In this document: positions 54,513 through 63,247 of the stretch, one piece after another
How the letters are laid out: each line of letters starts with the position of its first letter
Position numbering within the stretch: position 1 is the first letter of the stretch
NCBI RefSeq assembly: GCF_021602585.1
Contig: NZ_BQIP01000025.1
Span: forward strand, 1 to 64,000
Length of the DNA stretch: 64,000 nt
From: Pseudomonas faucium
GTDB lineage: Bacteria > Pseudomonadota > Gammaproteobacteria > Pseudomonadales > Pseudomonadaceae
Reading direction: 5' to 3'
Position numbers and translations under genes: made by a program
The notes under the pieces: model-generated
Seen by the model: only the letters and a program-made list of their open reading frames with translations
The model's database searches: none
Told to the model about the DNA's origin: nothing

Positions 54513-55598
54513 TCAGTCCTGTGCAGTCTTGAAGCGCGTCCACACCCGCATGCGCGCGCGCATGTCGGCCTGGGGGATGTCGCGGCCCGGGATCAGCCGG
54601 GCATAGGTGGCTTCGTCGAGGTAGATATCGGGGTTGTCACGCAGCCGCGGCTCGACCGCCTCGCGCGCCTTGGCACTGGCCGTGGGGTAACCGGTGAAGT
54701 TGCTGATCGCGGCCATGTTCTGCGGGCGCATGACGAAGTTGATGAAACGATAGGCGTATTCCGGGTGCTTGGCATCGGCAGGTATCGCCATGGTGTCCAT
54801 CCACACCGTGGTGCCCTGGCGCGGCACGCGGTACTGGAAGTCCAGCTGCTTGCCGGCGGCCTCGGCGGTGCGCTGGGCCTGGATCACGTCGCCGCTGTAG
54901 CCCAGCGACAGGCACAGGTTCTCGTTGACCAGCTCGGTCACCGGCTGCGACTGGAACTTGCGGATGTACGGGCGTACCGCCTTGAGCAGTTCGCTGGCCG
55001 CGGCCAGGTCTTCGCGCTTGGCGCTGCGCGGTTCGCGGCCCAGGTAGTTGAGCACCACGGCCAGCACTTCGTCGGGCGAGTCGATGATCGAGATGCCGCA
55101 GTCGGCGAACTTGGCGGCAAGCTCCGGCTTGAACAGCAAATCGAGGTTGTCCAGCGGGGCATCGGGCATGCGCTGGCGGATCATCCCGGCATTGCTGGTC
55201 AGGCCGATGGTGCCCCAGGTGTAGGGCACCGTGGCCTGGCTGGCCTTGGGGTACTGGTCATGCAGCTTGCGCAGGCCAGGGTCGATGTCGTCCAGCGCTT
55301 GCAGCTGGCTGCGGTCCAGTTTCTGCAGGCTGCCGGCACGCATCAGGCGCTCGGCCACGGTGTCGCCGGGGAACACCAGGTCATAGCCGCTGCGCCCGGA
55401 CATCAGCTTGGCTTCGAGCACTTCGCTGCCGTCCATCACGTCGTAGATCACCTGGATGCCGGTTTCGGCCGTGAACTGCTTGAGCGTGTCGGCGGCGAAG
55501 TAGTCGGCCCAGTTGTACAGGCGCAGCGTCGGCTGCTCGGCCTGGGCGTGGGCGGTGCACAGGGCCAGGGCGAGTGCCGCCAGGTGTGGCAGTTTCAT
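54513..55598 (-). CDS. Periplasmic polyamine/agmatine-binding protein (PotF/SpuD-like)
   Basis: A 361-residue ABC-type binding protein. Signal peptide MKLPHLAALALALCTAHAQA, then LRLYNWADYFAADTLKQFTA and YDVMDGSEVLEAKLMSG, which are the PotD/PotF/SpuD signatures. No ABC permease or ATPase gene adjoins. It may use transporter genes elsewhere, or act as a sensor-type receptor. It sits 2 bp after aguB, within the agmatine operon. Confidence 0.9.
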   Translation of the reverse strand: MKLPHLAALALALCTAHAQAEQPTLRLYNWADYFAADTLKQFTAETGIQVIYDVMDGSEVLEAKLMSGRSGYDLVFPGDTVAERLMRAGSLQKLDRSQLQALDDIDPGLRKLHDQYPKASQATVPYTWGTIGLTSNAGMIRQRMPDAPLDNLDLLFKPELAAKFADCGISIIDSPDEVLAVVLNYLGREPRSAKREDLAAASELLKAVRPYIRKFQSQPVTELVNENLCLSLGYSGDVIQAQRTAEAAGKQLDFQYRVPRQGTTVWMDTMAIPADAKHPEYAYRFINFVMRPQNMAAISNFTGYPTASAKAREAVEPRLRDNPDIYLDEATYARLIPGRDIPQADMRARMRVWTRFKTAQD

Positions 55599-55600
55599 GG

Positions 55601-56497
55601 TCAGGCCCTCGCAAGGTGGGAGTGGTTGCCGTCCAGGGTCAGCAGCGGCGCGTACATGTCCGGGCGCCGGTCGCGGTAGATGCCCCAGCTCAGGCGGTCC
55701 TCGCGCATGCGCGCCAGGTCCAGGTCGTGCAGCCAGATGCCGCTGCTGTTGCGGTCGGCTTGTTCCAGCAGCGCGCCCTTGTGGTCGCAGATGAACGACG
55801 AGCCGTAGAAGCGCATGGACAGGCCGGGGTCGCTGCCGGCGACTTCCTCGCCGACACGGTTGGCCGCCACCACCGGCAGCAGGTTGGCGGCGGCGTGGCC
55901 GCGCATGGCGACCTGCCAGTGGTCGCGCGAGTCCAGCTCGGCGGCGCCGGGCTCGGAGCCGATGGCGGTGGGGAACAGCAGCACCTCGGCACCCAGCAGC
56001 GCCAGGCAGCGCGCGGTTTCGGGGAACCACTGGTCCCAGCAGATGCCGATGCCCAGGCGGCCGAAGGCGGTGTCCCAGACCTTGAAGCCGGTGTCGCCGG
56101 GGCTGAAGTATTCCTTTTCCTGGTAGCCGATGGCGTTGGGGATGTGGGTCTTGCGGTAGACCCCGAGCAGGCGGCCGTCGGCATCGGCGACGGTCAGCGA
56201 GTTGAAGAAGGCATTGCCGGCCCGTTCATACCAGCTCAGCGGCAGCACCACGCCCAGCTCGCCGGCCAGCGCGGCGAAGCGCTGCAGGATCGGGCTGTCG
56301 GCGTAGGGCTGGGCCAGGGCCTGGTGGCGGTGGTCCTGTTCGATGCAGAAGTAGGGCGTGGCGAACAGCTCCTGCAGCAGGATCACCTGGGCGCCCTGGG
56401 CGGCGGCCTGGCGCACCAGCTGCTCGGCGCGCTCGAGGTTGTCCGGCAGGTTCCAGCTGCACGGCATCTGCGTGGTGGCGATGCGCAGCAGGCTCAT
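55601..56497 (-). CDS. aguB: N-carbamoylputrescine amidase
   Basis: AguB hydrolyses N-carbamoylputrescine to putrescine, CO2 and ammonia. The 298-residue nitrilase-family protein has the triad E43 (LLQELFATPYF), K116 (YRKTHIP) and C153 (GICWDQWFPE), plus the family's length. Its ATG overlaps the aguA stop (ATGA). It is the second step of the cytosolic pathway. Confidence 0.95.
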   Translation of the reverse strand: MSLLRIATTQMPCSWNLPDNLERAEQLVRQAAAQGAQVILLQELFATPYFCIEQDHRHQALAQPYADSPILQRFAALAGELGVVLPLSWYERAGNAFFNSLTVADADGRLLGVYRKTHIPNAIGYQEKEYFSPGDTGFKVWDTAFGRLGIGICWDQWFPETARCLALLGAEVLLFPTAIGSEPGAAELDSRDHWQVAMRGHAAANLLPVVAANRVGEEVAGSDPGLSMRFYGSSFICDHKGALLEQADRNSSGIWLHDLDLARMREDRLSWGIYRDRRPDMYAPLLTLDGNHSHLARA

Positions 56498-57534
56498 GGC
56501 TGCACCTCGGGTTGCTGCTGGGTGATGCAGTGGATGCCGCCACCGCCGTGGGCGATATGGTCGATGCGCACCGGCACGATTTCCCGATCCGGGAAGGCGT
56601 GGGCCAACTGCGCGGCGGCAGCGTCGTCGGCGGCAATACCATAGGCCGGCATGATGACTGCGCCGTTGGCCAGGTAGAAGTTGGTGTAGGAGGCGCAGAA
56701 CACCTCGGCATCCGGGTCGACTGCGGCGCTGGCTTCGTACAAGTCGAGCAGTTCGAAACGGCGGCCCTGGGCATCGCTGGCCAGCTCCAGGGCGCGGCGG
56801 TTTTCCCGCACCACTTCGGCGTATACCGAACCCTGGTCATGGGTGGCATCGGCCAGCAGCACGCCGGGGCGGGCGAAGGCGCACACGCCGTCCACATGGC
56901 CATCGGTCATGTCGCCGGTGACGTACTGCGGGTCGCCGGGCAGCCAGATGGTCTTGCGGATGCCCAGGTGGCGGGAGAAGCAGCGCTCGAATTCGGCCTT
57001 GCTGATGCCGGGGTTGCGGTTGGGGTTGAGCAGCACCGATTCGGTGGTGATCAAGGTGCCTTCGCCGTCCACGTGAATGGCGCCGCCTTCATTGCACAAG
57101 GCGGTGCTGAAGCCGTCCAGGCCCAGGTGGTCGAGGATGCGTCGGCCCAGGCTGCGGTCCAGGCCGTGGGCGGATTTGCCGCCCCAGGCGTTGAAGCGCC
57201 AGCTCAGGCCGGCAAGGCCGTGCTGCGGGTGGCAGATGAAGCTGGGGCCACTGTCGCGGCACCAGCTGTCATCGACGGCCAGCTCGATCAGTTCGATGTT
57301 GCTGCCGCACAGGGCGCGGGCACTGGCCACGGCCGCAGGGTCGACGACCATCTTCACCGGCTCGAAACGAGCGATGGCGGCGGCCACCCGGGCAAAATCG
57401 CGCTGCACGTCGGCCAGGCTCACCTGCCAGCCGCTTTCCCACAGGGCCTGGTTGTGCGGCCAGATCATCCAGGTGGCAGCGTGGCGGGCCCATTCGGCAG
57501 GCATGCGCCAGCCGCTGTCGAGGGACAGGTCCAT
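56494..57534 (-). CDS. aguA: Agmatine deiminase
   Basis: AguA converts agmatine to N-carbamoylputrescine. The 346-residue protein keeps the guanidino-modifying motifs SWCRDSGPSFI, GGAIHVDGEGTLITTES, TDGHVDG and the nucleophile C336 (GGGGIHCITQQ). It has no signal peptide and is cytosolic, unlike the paralogue at 53406. It is read first in the operon, divergent from the LysR gene at 57670. The start MDLSLDSGWRMPAEW at 57534 is chosen. Confidence 0.95.
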   Translation of the reverse strand: MDLSLDSGWRMPAEWARHAATWMIWPHNQALWESGWQVSLADVQRDFARVAAAIARFEPVKMVVDPAAVASARALCGSNIELIELAVDDSWCRDSGPSFICHPQHGLAGLSWRFNAWGGKSAHGLDRSLGRRILDHLGLDGFSTALCNEGGAIHVDGEGTLITTESVLLNPNRNPGISKAEFERCFSRHLGIRKTIWLPGDPQYVTGDMTDGHVDGVCAFARPGVLLADATHDQGSVYAEVVRENRRALELASDAQGRRFELLDLYEASAAVDPDAEVFCASYTNFYLANGAVIMPAYGIAADDAAAAQLAHAFPDREIVPVRIDHIAHGGGGIHCITQQQPEVQP

Positions 57535-57628
57535 AGAGAACTCCGATCTATTAAGGATTTTTATCAACGAAGCCCGCCGTCGCGGGTGTTGGTGACCATG
57601 CTATGGCTATGAAGCGGCAGCGACAAAC

Positions 57629-57647
57629 GATAGATTTAGCGCATATC
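57629..57647. promoter_or_regulatory. Possible LysR site between aguA and lysR
   Basis: GATAGATTTAGCGCATATC has partial dyad symmetry (GATA...TATC) with an 11-base centre, in the 135-bp gap shared by the divergent genes. LysR proteins bind T-N11-A-type dyads. The match is loose. Confidence 0.3.
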
Positions 57648-57669
57648 TGATCAGCAGGGCTTATCGATC

Positions 57670-58524
57670 ATGCTCAAACACTGGCCACCCCTCAATGCCC
57701 TCAGAGGCTTCGAAGCGGCCGCGCGGCTGGGCAGCTTCCACAAGGCGGCTGAGGCGCTGAACCTCACCCAGTCGGCCATCAGCCAACAGATCCGCAGCCT
57801 GGAAACCTACCTGGAGCAGCCGCTGTTTTACCGCAGTGGCCGCAGCGTCAGCCTGACCGATGCCGGCCACGACCTGCTCAGCACCACCCAGTCGCTGCTG
57901 CAGCACCTGGCAGTGGGCATTCGCCGCCTCGACCAGTACCGCAAGCCCAACCAGCTGGTGGTCAACACCACGCCGGCATTCGCCCGGCATTGGCTGCTGC
58001 CGCGCCTGGCCGATTTCCATCAGCGCTGCCCAGAGGTCGACCTGTGGCTGTTCACCAGCTTCGAGGTGCCCGACATGGCCACCGAGACCATCGACCTGGC
58101 CATCCGTGATGACCTCAGCGCCCAGGCCGAATGCAGCTTCAGCGTGCTGCACCAGGACCACCTCTACCCGGCCTGCCACCCCTCGCTGGCCACGGCCCCT
58201 GGCCGCACCACCCTGCACGGCGAGCGCGAGATGGACTGGAGCCACTGGCAGCTGGAAGGGGGCGAGGATGTCGGCCAGCAGGGCAAGGGGCTGAACTTCT
58301 CCGACCCGGGCCTGCTGCTGGATGCCGCCAGCGAAGGCCTGGGCGTTGCCCTGGTCAGCCAGCTGCTGGCCCGCCGGGCGGTGCAGCAAGGGCTGCTGCA
58401 GGCGCTGTCGGCGCAGCGGGTGCGCGGCCCGGCCTGGGCCTGCCTGGTGCACCGCGACAGCCAGGGCGACCCGCTGGCCAGGCAATTTCTCGAATGGCTC
58501 AAGGACGCGCTGGGCCAGGAATGA
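57670..58524 (+). CDS. LysR-family regulator of the agmatine operon (GcvA-like)
   Basis: A 284-residue LysR protein (MLKHWPPLNALRGFEAAAR, helix-turn-helix FHKAAEALNLTQSAISQQIR) of the GcvA/AmpR-like branch. It is divergent from aguA with a 135-bp shared control region, so it probably responds to agmatine or carbamoylputrescine. This is inferred from position only. Confidence 0.88.
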   Translation: MLKHWPPLNALRGFEAAARLGSFHKAAEALNLTQSAISQQIRSLETYLEQPLFYRSGRSVSLTDAGHDLLSTTQSLLQHLAVGIRRLDQYRKPNQLVVNTTPAFARHWLLPRLADFHQRCPEVDLWLFTSFEVPDMATETIDLAIRDDLSAQAECSFSVLHQDHLYPACHPSLATAPGRTTLHGEREMDWSHWQLEGGEDVGQQGKGLNFSDPGLLLDAASEGLGVALVSQLLARRAVQQGLLQALSAQRVRGPAWACLVHRDSQGDPLARQFLEWLKDALGQE

Positions 58525-58658
58525 CGCGGGTGGTTTTGAATCCCTTCGATCAGCCCGTAATATGTGTCGGATAACCTGCGGGGGTAGTCTCACCCTCTGA
58601 TCAATCGGAAGCGCCCCTGGCGGCGCTTCCCCAGCATAAACCTGACGAGGTACAGACA

Positions 58659-59870
58659 TTGGCCATCATTCATCCTAAGGTTCGCGGTTTCATCTGCACC
58701 ACGACTCACCCGAAGGGCTGCGAGCTCAACGTCCGTGACCAGATCGAAGCCACCCGCAAGCTGGGCGTGCGCGAGGATGGCCCGAAGAAGGTACTGGTCA
58801 TCGGCGCTTCCAGCGGCTACGGCCTGGCGGCACGCATCACCGCCGCCTTCGGCTTCAAGGCCGACACCCTGGGCGTGTTCTTCGAAAAGCCGGGCACCGA
58901 GACCAAGCCTGGTACCGCCGGCTGGTACAACGCTGCCGCCTTCGACAAGTTCGCCAAGGCCGAGGGCCTGTACAGCAAGTCGATCAACGGTGACGCCTTT
59001 TCCGACGAAGCCCGCGCCAAGGTCATCGAGCTGATCAAGAACGAAATGGGCGGCAAGGTCGACCTGGTCATCTACTCGCTGGCCTCGCCGGTGCGCAAGC
59101 TGCCGCAGACCGGTGAGCTGATCCGCTCCGCGCTCAAGCCGATCGGCGAGCCGTACAAGTCGACGGCCATCGACACCAACAAGGACACCATCATCGAGGC
59201 CAGCATCGAGCCGGCCACCGAGCAGGAAATCGCCGACACCGTCACCGTCATGGGCGGCCAGGACTGGCAGCTGTGGATCGACGCCCTGGCCGGCGCCGAC
59301 GTGCTGGCCGAAGGCGCGCGCACCGTGGCCTTCAGCTACATCGGCAGCGACATCACCTGGCCGATCTACTGGCACGGCGCCCTGGGCCAGGCCAAGCAGG
59401 ACCTGGACGAAACCGCACTGCGCCTGAACGAGAAGCTGGCCAAAGACGTGAAAGGCGGCGCCAACGTGGCCGTGCTCAAGTCGGTGGTGACCCAGGCCAG
59501 CTCGGCCATTCCGGTGATGCCGCTGTACCTGTCGATGGTCTTCAAGATCATGCAGGAGAAGGGCGTTCACGAAGGCACCCAGGACCAGCTCGACCGCATG
59601 TTCCGCGAGCGCATGTTCCGCGCCGACGGCCAGCCTGCCCAAGTCGACGAAAAAGGCCGCCTGCGCCTGGACGACTGGGAACTGCGTGACGACGTGCAGG
59701 GTGCCTGCAAGGCCCTGTGGCCGACCGTGACCACCGAGAACCTGTTCGCGCTGACCGACTACGCCGGTTACAAGAAGCAGTTCCTCAACCTGTTCGGCTT
59801 CGAGCGCGATGACGTCAACTACGACGAAGACGTGGCCACCGATGTGAAGTTCGACTGCATCGAGCTGTAA
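58659..59870 (+). CDS. fabV: Enoyl-ACP reductase FabV
   Basis: FabV is an NADH-dependent enoyl-ACP (trans-2-enoyl) reductase, the last step of fatty-acid elongation, and resistant to triclosan. The 403-residue protein starts at TTG 58659 with GAGG 8 bases before it; the sequence [17 protein letters not shown] begins immediately. The catalytic Y-x8-K is Y237...K246 ([10 protein letters not shown]), and the NADH fold has [13 protein letters not shown]. No alternative ATG fits the family length. Confidence 0.95.
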   Translation: MAIIHPKVRGFICTTTHPKGCELNVRDQIEATRKLGVREDGPKKVLVIGASSGYGLAARITAAFGFKADTLGVFFEKPGTETKPGTAGWYNAAAFDKFAKAEGLYSKSINGDAFSDEARAKVIELIKNEMGGKVDLVIYSLASPVRKLPQTGELIRSALKPIGEPYKSTAIDTNKDTIIEASIEPATEQEIADTVTVMGGQDWQLWIDALAGADVLAEGARTVAFSYIGSDITWPIYWHGALGQAKQDLDETALRLNEKLAKDVKGGANVAVLKSVVTQASSAIPVMPLYLSMVFKIMQEKGVHEGTQDQLDRMFRERMFRADGQPAQVDEKGRLRLDDWELRDDVQGACKALWPTVTTENLFALTDYAGYKKQFLNLFGFERDDVNYDEDVATDVKFDCIEL

Positions 59871-59883
59871 GCAAAACCGGGCT

Positions 59884-59978
59884 GGCCCTATCGCCGGCAA
59901 GCCGGCTCCCACAGCAATAGCATCGCCTCCAAAGGCCTGCTGTGTACCTGTGGGAGCCGGCTTGCCGGCGATAGGGCC
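59884..59978. repeat. REP inverted pair
   Basis: Arms 59884-59913 and 59949-59978 are 30-bp perfect reverse complements carrying CGCCGGCAAGCCGGC, between fabV and the hydrolase gene, both on the plus strand. Confidence 0.85.
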
Positions 59979-60034
59979 GGTACAGGCACAAGATTTTTTG
60001 CTAGCGTTGGCGCACAACAAAAGGAAAGCGCGCC

Positions 60035-60943
60035 ATGAGCAGCCTCACCCAACCGGCCACTTCTTTTCGCCAGACCACAGCCGACGGCTACAGCCTCGGT
60101 GGCTTCTGCTGGCGCCACGCCCAGGCCAACCCCCAGCGCCCGCTGGTGATCATCAATGCCGCCACCTCCGTACGCTGCCGCTACTACGCGCGCTTTGCCG
60201 ACTACCTGTTCGCCCAGGGTTTCGATGTGCTGACCTACGATTACCGTGGCATCGGCGAATCGCGGCCGCCTTCCTTGCGCGGTTTCAAAGCTACATGGAG
60301 CGATTGGGGCCGGCTGGATTTCGAGGCCATGCTGGCGCATGCGGCGCAGGCGTTCCCCGGCCAGCCGGTGGATGTAGTGGGGCACAGCTTCGGTGGTTGC
60401 GCCGTGGGCCTGGCGCCCTCTGCCGGGCAGGTGCGGCGGGTGCTGATGGTTGGCGCGCAGTTCGCCTACTGGCGCGATTACGCCGCCGACCAGCGCTGGC
60501 GGTTGCTGGGCAAATGGCACGTGGTGATGCCGCTGCTGACCCGTGCGTTCGGCTACTTCCCCGGCAAGCGCCTGGGCTGGATGGAAGACACGCCGGCCGG
60601 CGTGGTGCACGACTGGACCACCCGCACCCCACGCTATGAACACCGGCCCAGCGGGCGCGGGCTGGAGGAGGCACCCTTTGCCCGGGTGCGTGCAGCGACC
60701 CTGGCCATCAGCCTGACCGACGACCCGTTCGGCACCGTGGCGGCGACTGAACGCCTATTGGGTTATTTGCAAGGCGCCGAGCGCCATCACCTGCGCATCG
60801 CGCCTGTGGATATCTCGGTTGAGGAGATTGGCCATTTTGCGTTTTTCCACGACCGGTTTCGCGACAGCCTGTGGCCGGTGGCGTTGCAATGGCTTGAGTG
60901 TGGGAGGGTGATGGCGGGAGGGCCGGGGCAGATCATCAGCTGA
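60035..60943 (+). CDS. Alpha/beta hydrolase
   Basis: A 302-residue alpha/beta-hydrolase-fold protein. The nucleophile elbow is GHSFGG near residue 115, YDYRGIGES is the oxyanion-side motif, and H in EIGHFAFF near the C terminus is the likely catalytic His. No signal peptide. Substrate is unknown. AAAGGAAAG is 8 bases before the ATG. Confidence 0.85.
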   Translation: MSSLTQPATSFRQTTADGYSLGGFCWRHAQANPQRPLVIINAATSVRCRYYARFADYLFAQGFDVLTYDYRGIGESRPPSLRGFKATWSDWGRLDFEAMLAHAAQAFPGQPVDVVGHSFGGCAVGLAPSAGQVRRVLMVGAQFAYWRDYAADQRWRLLGKWHVVMPLLTRAFGYFPGKRLGWMEDTPAGVVHDWTTRTPRYEHRPSGRGLEEAPFARVRAATLAISLTDDPFGTVAATERLLGYLQGAERHHLRIAPVDISVEEIGHFAFFHDRFRDSLWPVALQWLECGRVMAGGPGQIIS

Positions 60944-60962
60944 TGTTGCCTGCACCTGCCTC

Positions 60963-61032
60963 ATCGCTGGCAAGCCAGCTCACACAGAAAAGCGACCAAC
61001 GCTGAACCTGTGGGAGCTGGCTTGCCAGCGAT
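60963..61032. repeat. REP-like inverted pair, variant
   Basis: Arms 60963-60986 (ATCGCTGGCAAGCCAGCTCA) and 61009-61032 are reverse complements with one mismatch, in the CTGGCAAGCCAG variant, between the hydrolase and hopJ. Confidence 0.75.
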
Positions 61033-61058
61033 TGGGCCGCGCCGCGGCCCTGGCGATA

Positions 61059-61400
61059 TCAGGCTTTGCGCGACAGCGGCAGCTCGGCGAATTTCACACC
61101 TGCCAGGCCATGCTTGATCAGCGCACGGATATTGCCATGGTCACTGCCTTCGGGCGTGGCCTGCACATCGCGGTAATGCTCGCCAAAGGCCAGCAGGGCC
61201 TCCTGGTCGCTCAGGCCCTCCAGCAGGGCCAGGCCCAAGGTCTTGCACGAGCCTTCGTTCTGCCCGGCGGCGTTTTCCACGCCGCCGTTATCGAAGGCCT
61301 GGGGCTGGTAGCTGTAGTGGGCGGCAACGAACGCCAGGGTGTCGGCGAAGGCATGTTGGCCGCTGGCCAGGCTGGCGCGCAGGGTGTTCAGGTCAGTCAC
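61059..61400 (-). CDS. HopJ-domain protein
   Basis: A 113-residue HopJ-like protein (LRASLASGQHAFADTLAFVA, NEGSCKTLGLALLEGLSDQE, GDHYRDV-type motif FGEHYRDV, DHGNIRALIKHG). Despite the type-III effector name it is ubiquitous in free-living Pseudomonas and probably a housekeeping protein. The start is GTG 61400, overlapping the DUF1244 stop by 8 bases. It is the last gene of folM-DUF1244-hopJ. Confidence 0.85.
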   Translation of the reverse strand: MTDLNTLRASLASGQHAFADTLAFVAAHYSYQPQAFDNGGVENAAGQNEGSCKTLGLALLEGLSDQEALLAFGEHYRDVQATPEGSDHGNIRALIKHGLAGVKFAELPLSRKA

Positions 61401-61689
61401 GGGGTTTTCCTTTTTCGAACGCCGCTTGCTGCTCGGCGCTGGCTTCTTTCTGGTGTTGGGCTTTCCACTCGGCATAGGGCATGCCGTACACCGCTTCGCG
61501 GGCATCGTCCAGGCTGATTTCGAGCTGGCGCTCGTCGGCGGCGGCCTTGTACCACTTGGACAGGCAGTTGCGGCAGAAACCGGACAGGTTCATCAAATCG
61601 ATGTTCTGCACATCGGTGCGCTTTTGCAGGTGTTCGACCAGGCGCCGGAAGGCGGCGGCCTCGAGCTCGAGTTGTTGTTGCGGGGTCAT
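61393..61689 (-). CDS. DUF1244-family protein
   Basis: A 98-residue DUF1244 protein with the conserved FRRLVEHLQKRTDVQNIDLM and GFCRNCLSKWYKAAADE (CxxC-type pair). The basic C terminus ends KGKPRD. It is 10 bp after folM and overlaps hopJ, so it belongs to one operon. Function unknown. Confidence 0.88.
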   Translation of the reverse strand: MTPQQQLELEAAAFRRLVEHLQKRTDVQNIDLMNLSGFCRNCLSKWYKAAADERQLEISLDDAREAVYGMPYAEWKAQHQKEASAEQQAAFEKGKPRD

Positions 61690-61699
61690 GGCGTTTCTC

Positions 61700-62392
61700 T
61701 CAAGTCATGCGGTTCTTCAGGTGGCGGCCACCGTTGATGACCACCTGGCTGCCGGTGCTGTACTGGCTGGCGAGCAGGTACTTGACCGTCTCGATCAGCG
61801 GCCCGGCGCCGGGTTCGAATTCCAGCAGGGCCTTCTTCAGGGTCTGCTGGCGATAGGCCTCGTCACCGCCTTCCTTGAGGATCAGCAGGCCGGGCAGGAT
61901 GCCGTTGACGTGCACCTTGGGCGCGTACTTCTCGGCGAACGACAGCACCATGTTCTGCAGCGCGGCCTTGGTCGCGGCGTAGCCGATGTGGCTCTTGCTG
62001 CCGCGCGAGGAGGTTTCGTCGCAGATGTGGATGATGTCGGCCTTGTCCACCTTGGCCAGCAGCTCGCCCAGGGCCAGGTTGAGGTGGTAGGGCGCTTCGA
62101 CATGCAGGCGGAACATGGTGTCCAGGTTGTCCAGGCCGTCGTCGAGCCACAGCGAGGCGTTGTGGATGATCGCACGCAGGCCGTCGTAATGCTGCTGCAG
62201 AAAATCGATCAGCGCCTGGCGGTCGGCCGCCTGGCACAGGTCGGCCTGGAACTGCACGATGTTCGGGTGCGCCGGCTGCGGTTGCACGCTGCGGCTGGCG
62301 CTGACTACGGTGTGGCCGGCCTGTGCCAGCTCAAGTGCCAGGGCCAGCCCGACGCGCTGGCTGGCTCCGGTAATGAGAATGGGGCTGTTCAT
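61700..62392 (-). CDS. folM: Dihydromonapterin reductase FolM
   Basis: FolM reduces dihydromonapterin to tetrahydromonapterin, the cofactor of Pseudomonas phenylalanine hydroxylase, and can reduce dihydrofolate. The 230-residue SDR protein has the pteridine-reductase variant TGASQRVG and the catalytic GYAATKAA (Y-x3-K). The ATG at 62392 is followed by SPILITGASQ. First gene of its operon. Confidence 0.92.
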   Translation of the reverse strand: MNSPILITGASQRVGLALALELAQAGHTVVSASRSVQPQPAHPNIVQFQADLCQAADRQALIDFLQQHYDGLRAIIHNASLWLDDGLDNLDTMFRLHVEAPYHLNLALGELLAKVDKADIIHICDETSSRGSKSHIGYAATKAALQNMVLSFAEKYAPKVHVNGILPGLLILKEGGDEAYRQQTLKKALLEFEPGAGPLIETVKYLLASQYSTGSQVVINGGRHLKNRMT

Positions 62393-62468
62393 GTGCGGGC
62401 GGTCAACTTGTCTGTCCTGTCGTTGCCGCCCAGCATACCCGAACTGTTTCCCTCTTGTAGCCCCGGCC

Positions 62469-63029
62469 TCAGCGGCTGCGCAGGGCGGCGCCGGGTGCCG
62501 GAGTGGCGTGCAGCCAGCTGGCCAGCAGGCGGGTGGAAAGGGGGATGAACAGGTAGACCATCAGCGGGGTCAGGGCCAGGGTGCTGAGCAGCACCCGCGG
62601 TAGTAGCTCCAGTGGCGCCAGCCAGTGGCCGAACAGCACATTGAACAGCAACGACACCGGGAAGAACGCCAGCCAGATGGCCACTGCCTGCTTCCAGCGT
62701 GGCGGCTTCTGCACCATGTTGGTGCCAAACCAGTCGTCGATGCCGCTGACGCGCCTCTCTTTGGGGCGTTCGAACAAGCCATTGCCCCGCTGCAACCAGG
62801 CCCGGCGCGAGGCCGAGTGTTCCCAGGCGTGCAGCGTGGGTTCGTCGCTGAAGCGGAAGATGATCTGGAATTCGTCGCTGTCACGGGGCGGGGCGAAGAT
62901 GCCCGAGCCGAGGTAGCCGGGGAAGTCGGTGGCCAGCTGCTCGCCTTCGTGCAGCCAGGCCAGCAGGTCCTGGTAGCGGCCATGGGCAGCGCGGCGCGAC
63001 ACCAGCAAGGTGACGGGTGGGGTAGACAT
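62469..63029 (-). CDS. ABM-domain protein with C-terminal membrane helices
   Basis: A 186-residue protein. The N-terminal 110 residues form an antibiotic-biosynthesis-monooxygenase-like domain (LLVSRRAAHGRYQDLLAWLH, FSDEPTLHAWEHSASRRAWL), and two membrane helices follow (VAIWLAFFPVSLLFNVLFG, LLSTLALTPLMVYLFIPL). GGAG is 7-10 bases before the ATG at 63029. Divergent from the MerR gene. Confidence 0.82.
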   Translation of the reverse strand: MSTPPVTLLVSRRAAHGRYQDLLAWLHEGEQLATDFPGYLGSGIFAPPRDSDEFQIIFRFSDEPTLHAWEHSASRRAWLQRGNGLFERPKERRVSGIDDWFGTNMVQKPPRWKQAVAIWLAFFPVSLLFNVLFGHWLAPLELLPRVLLSTLALTPLMVYLFIPLSTRLLASWLHATPAPGAALRSR

Positions 63030-63247
63030 CGTGTATCTCCTGGCGGCGGGGCTGGCGGGTAGCTGGCCCCTAGGCTGTGGCGCCCGGGGTGGTGGGCGGC
63101 GCAGGCGTGCATGCAAGAATCGGGCGCGGATTATCCGCTGCAGGGCGCGTTCTGCAAATATCCTGTAGCAAACGCTTGTTGTCCTGCGGTCTATCCTGAC
63201 GTTGTAGAATGCGCGTTCAACTTCCGTGCACAGGCCGCTCAGTGCTG

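Noticed and set aside
61059-61400. Type III secretion effector (HopJ)
   Set aside because: No secretion system genes nearby, no effector-type N terminus, and it is tightly joined in a folM operon; the name is historical.
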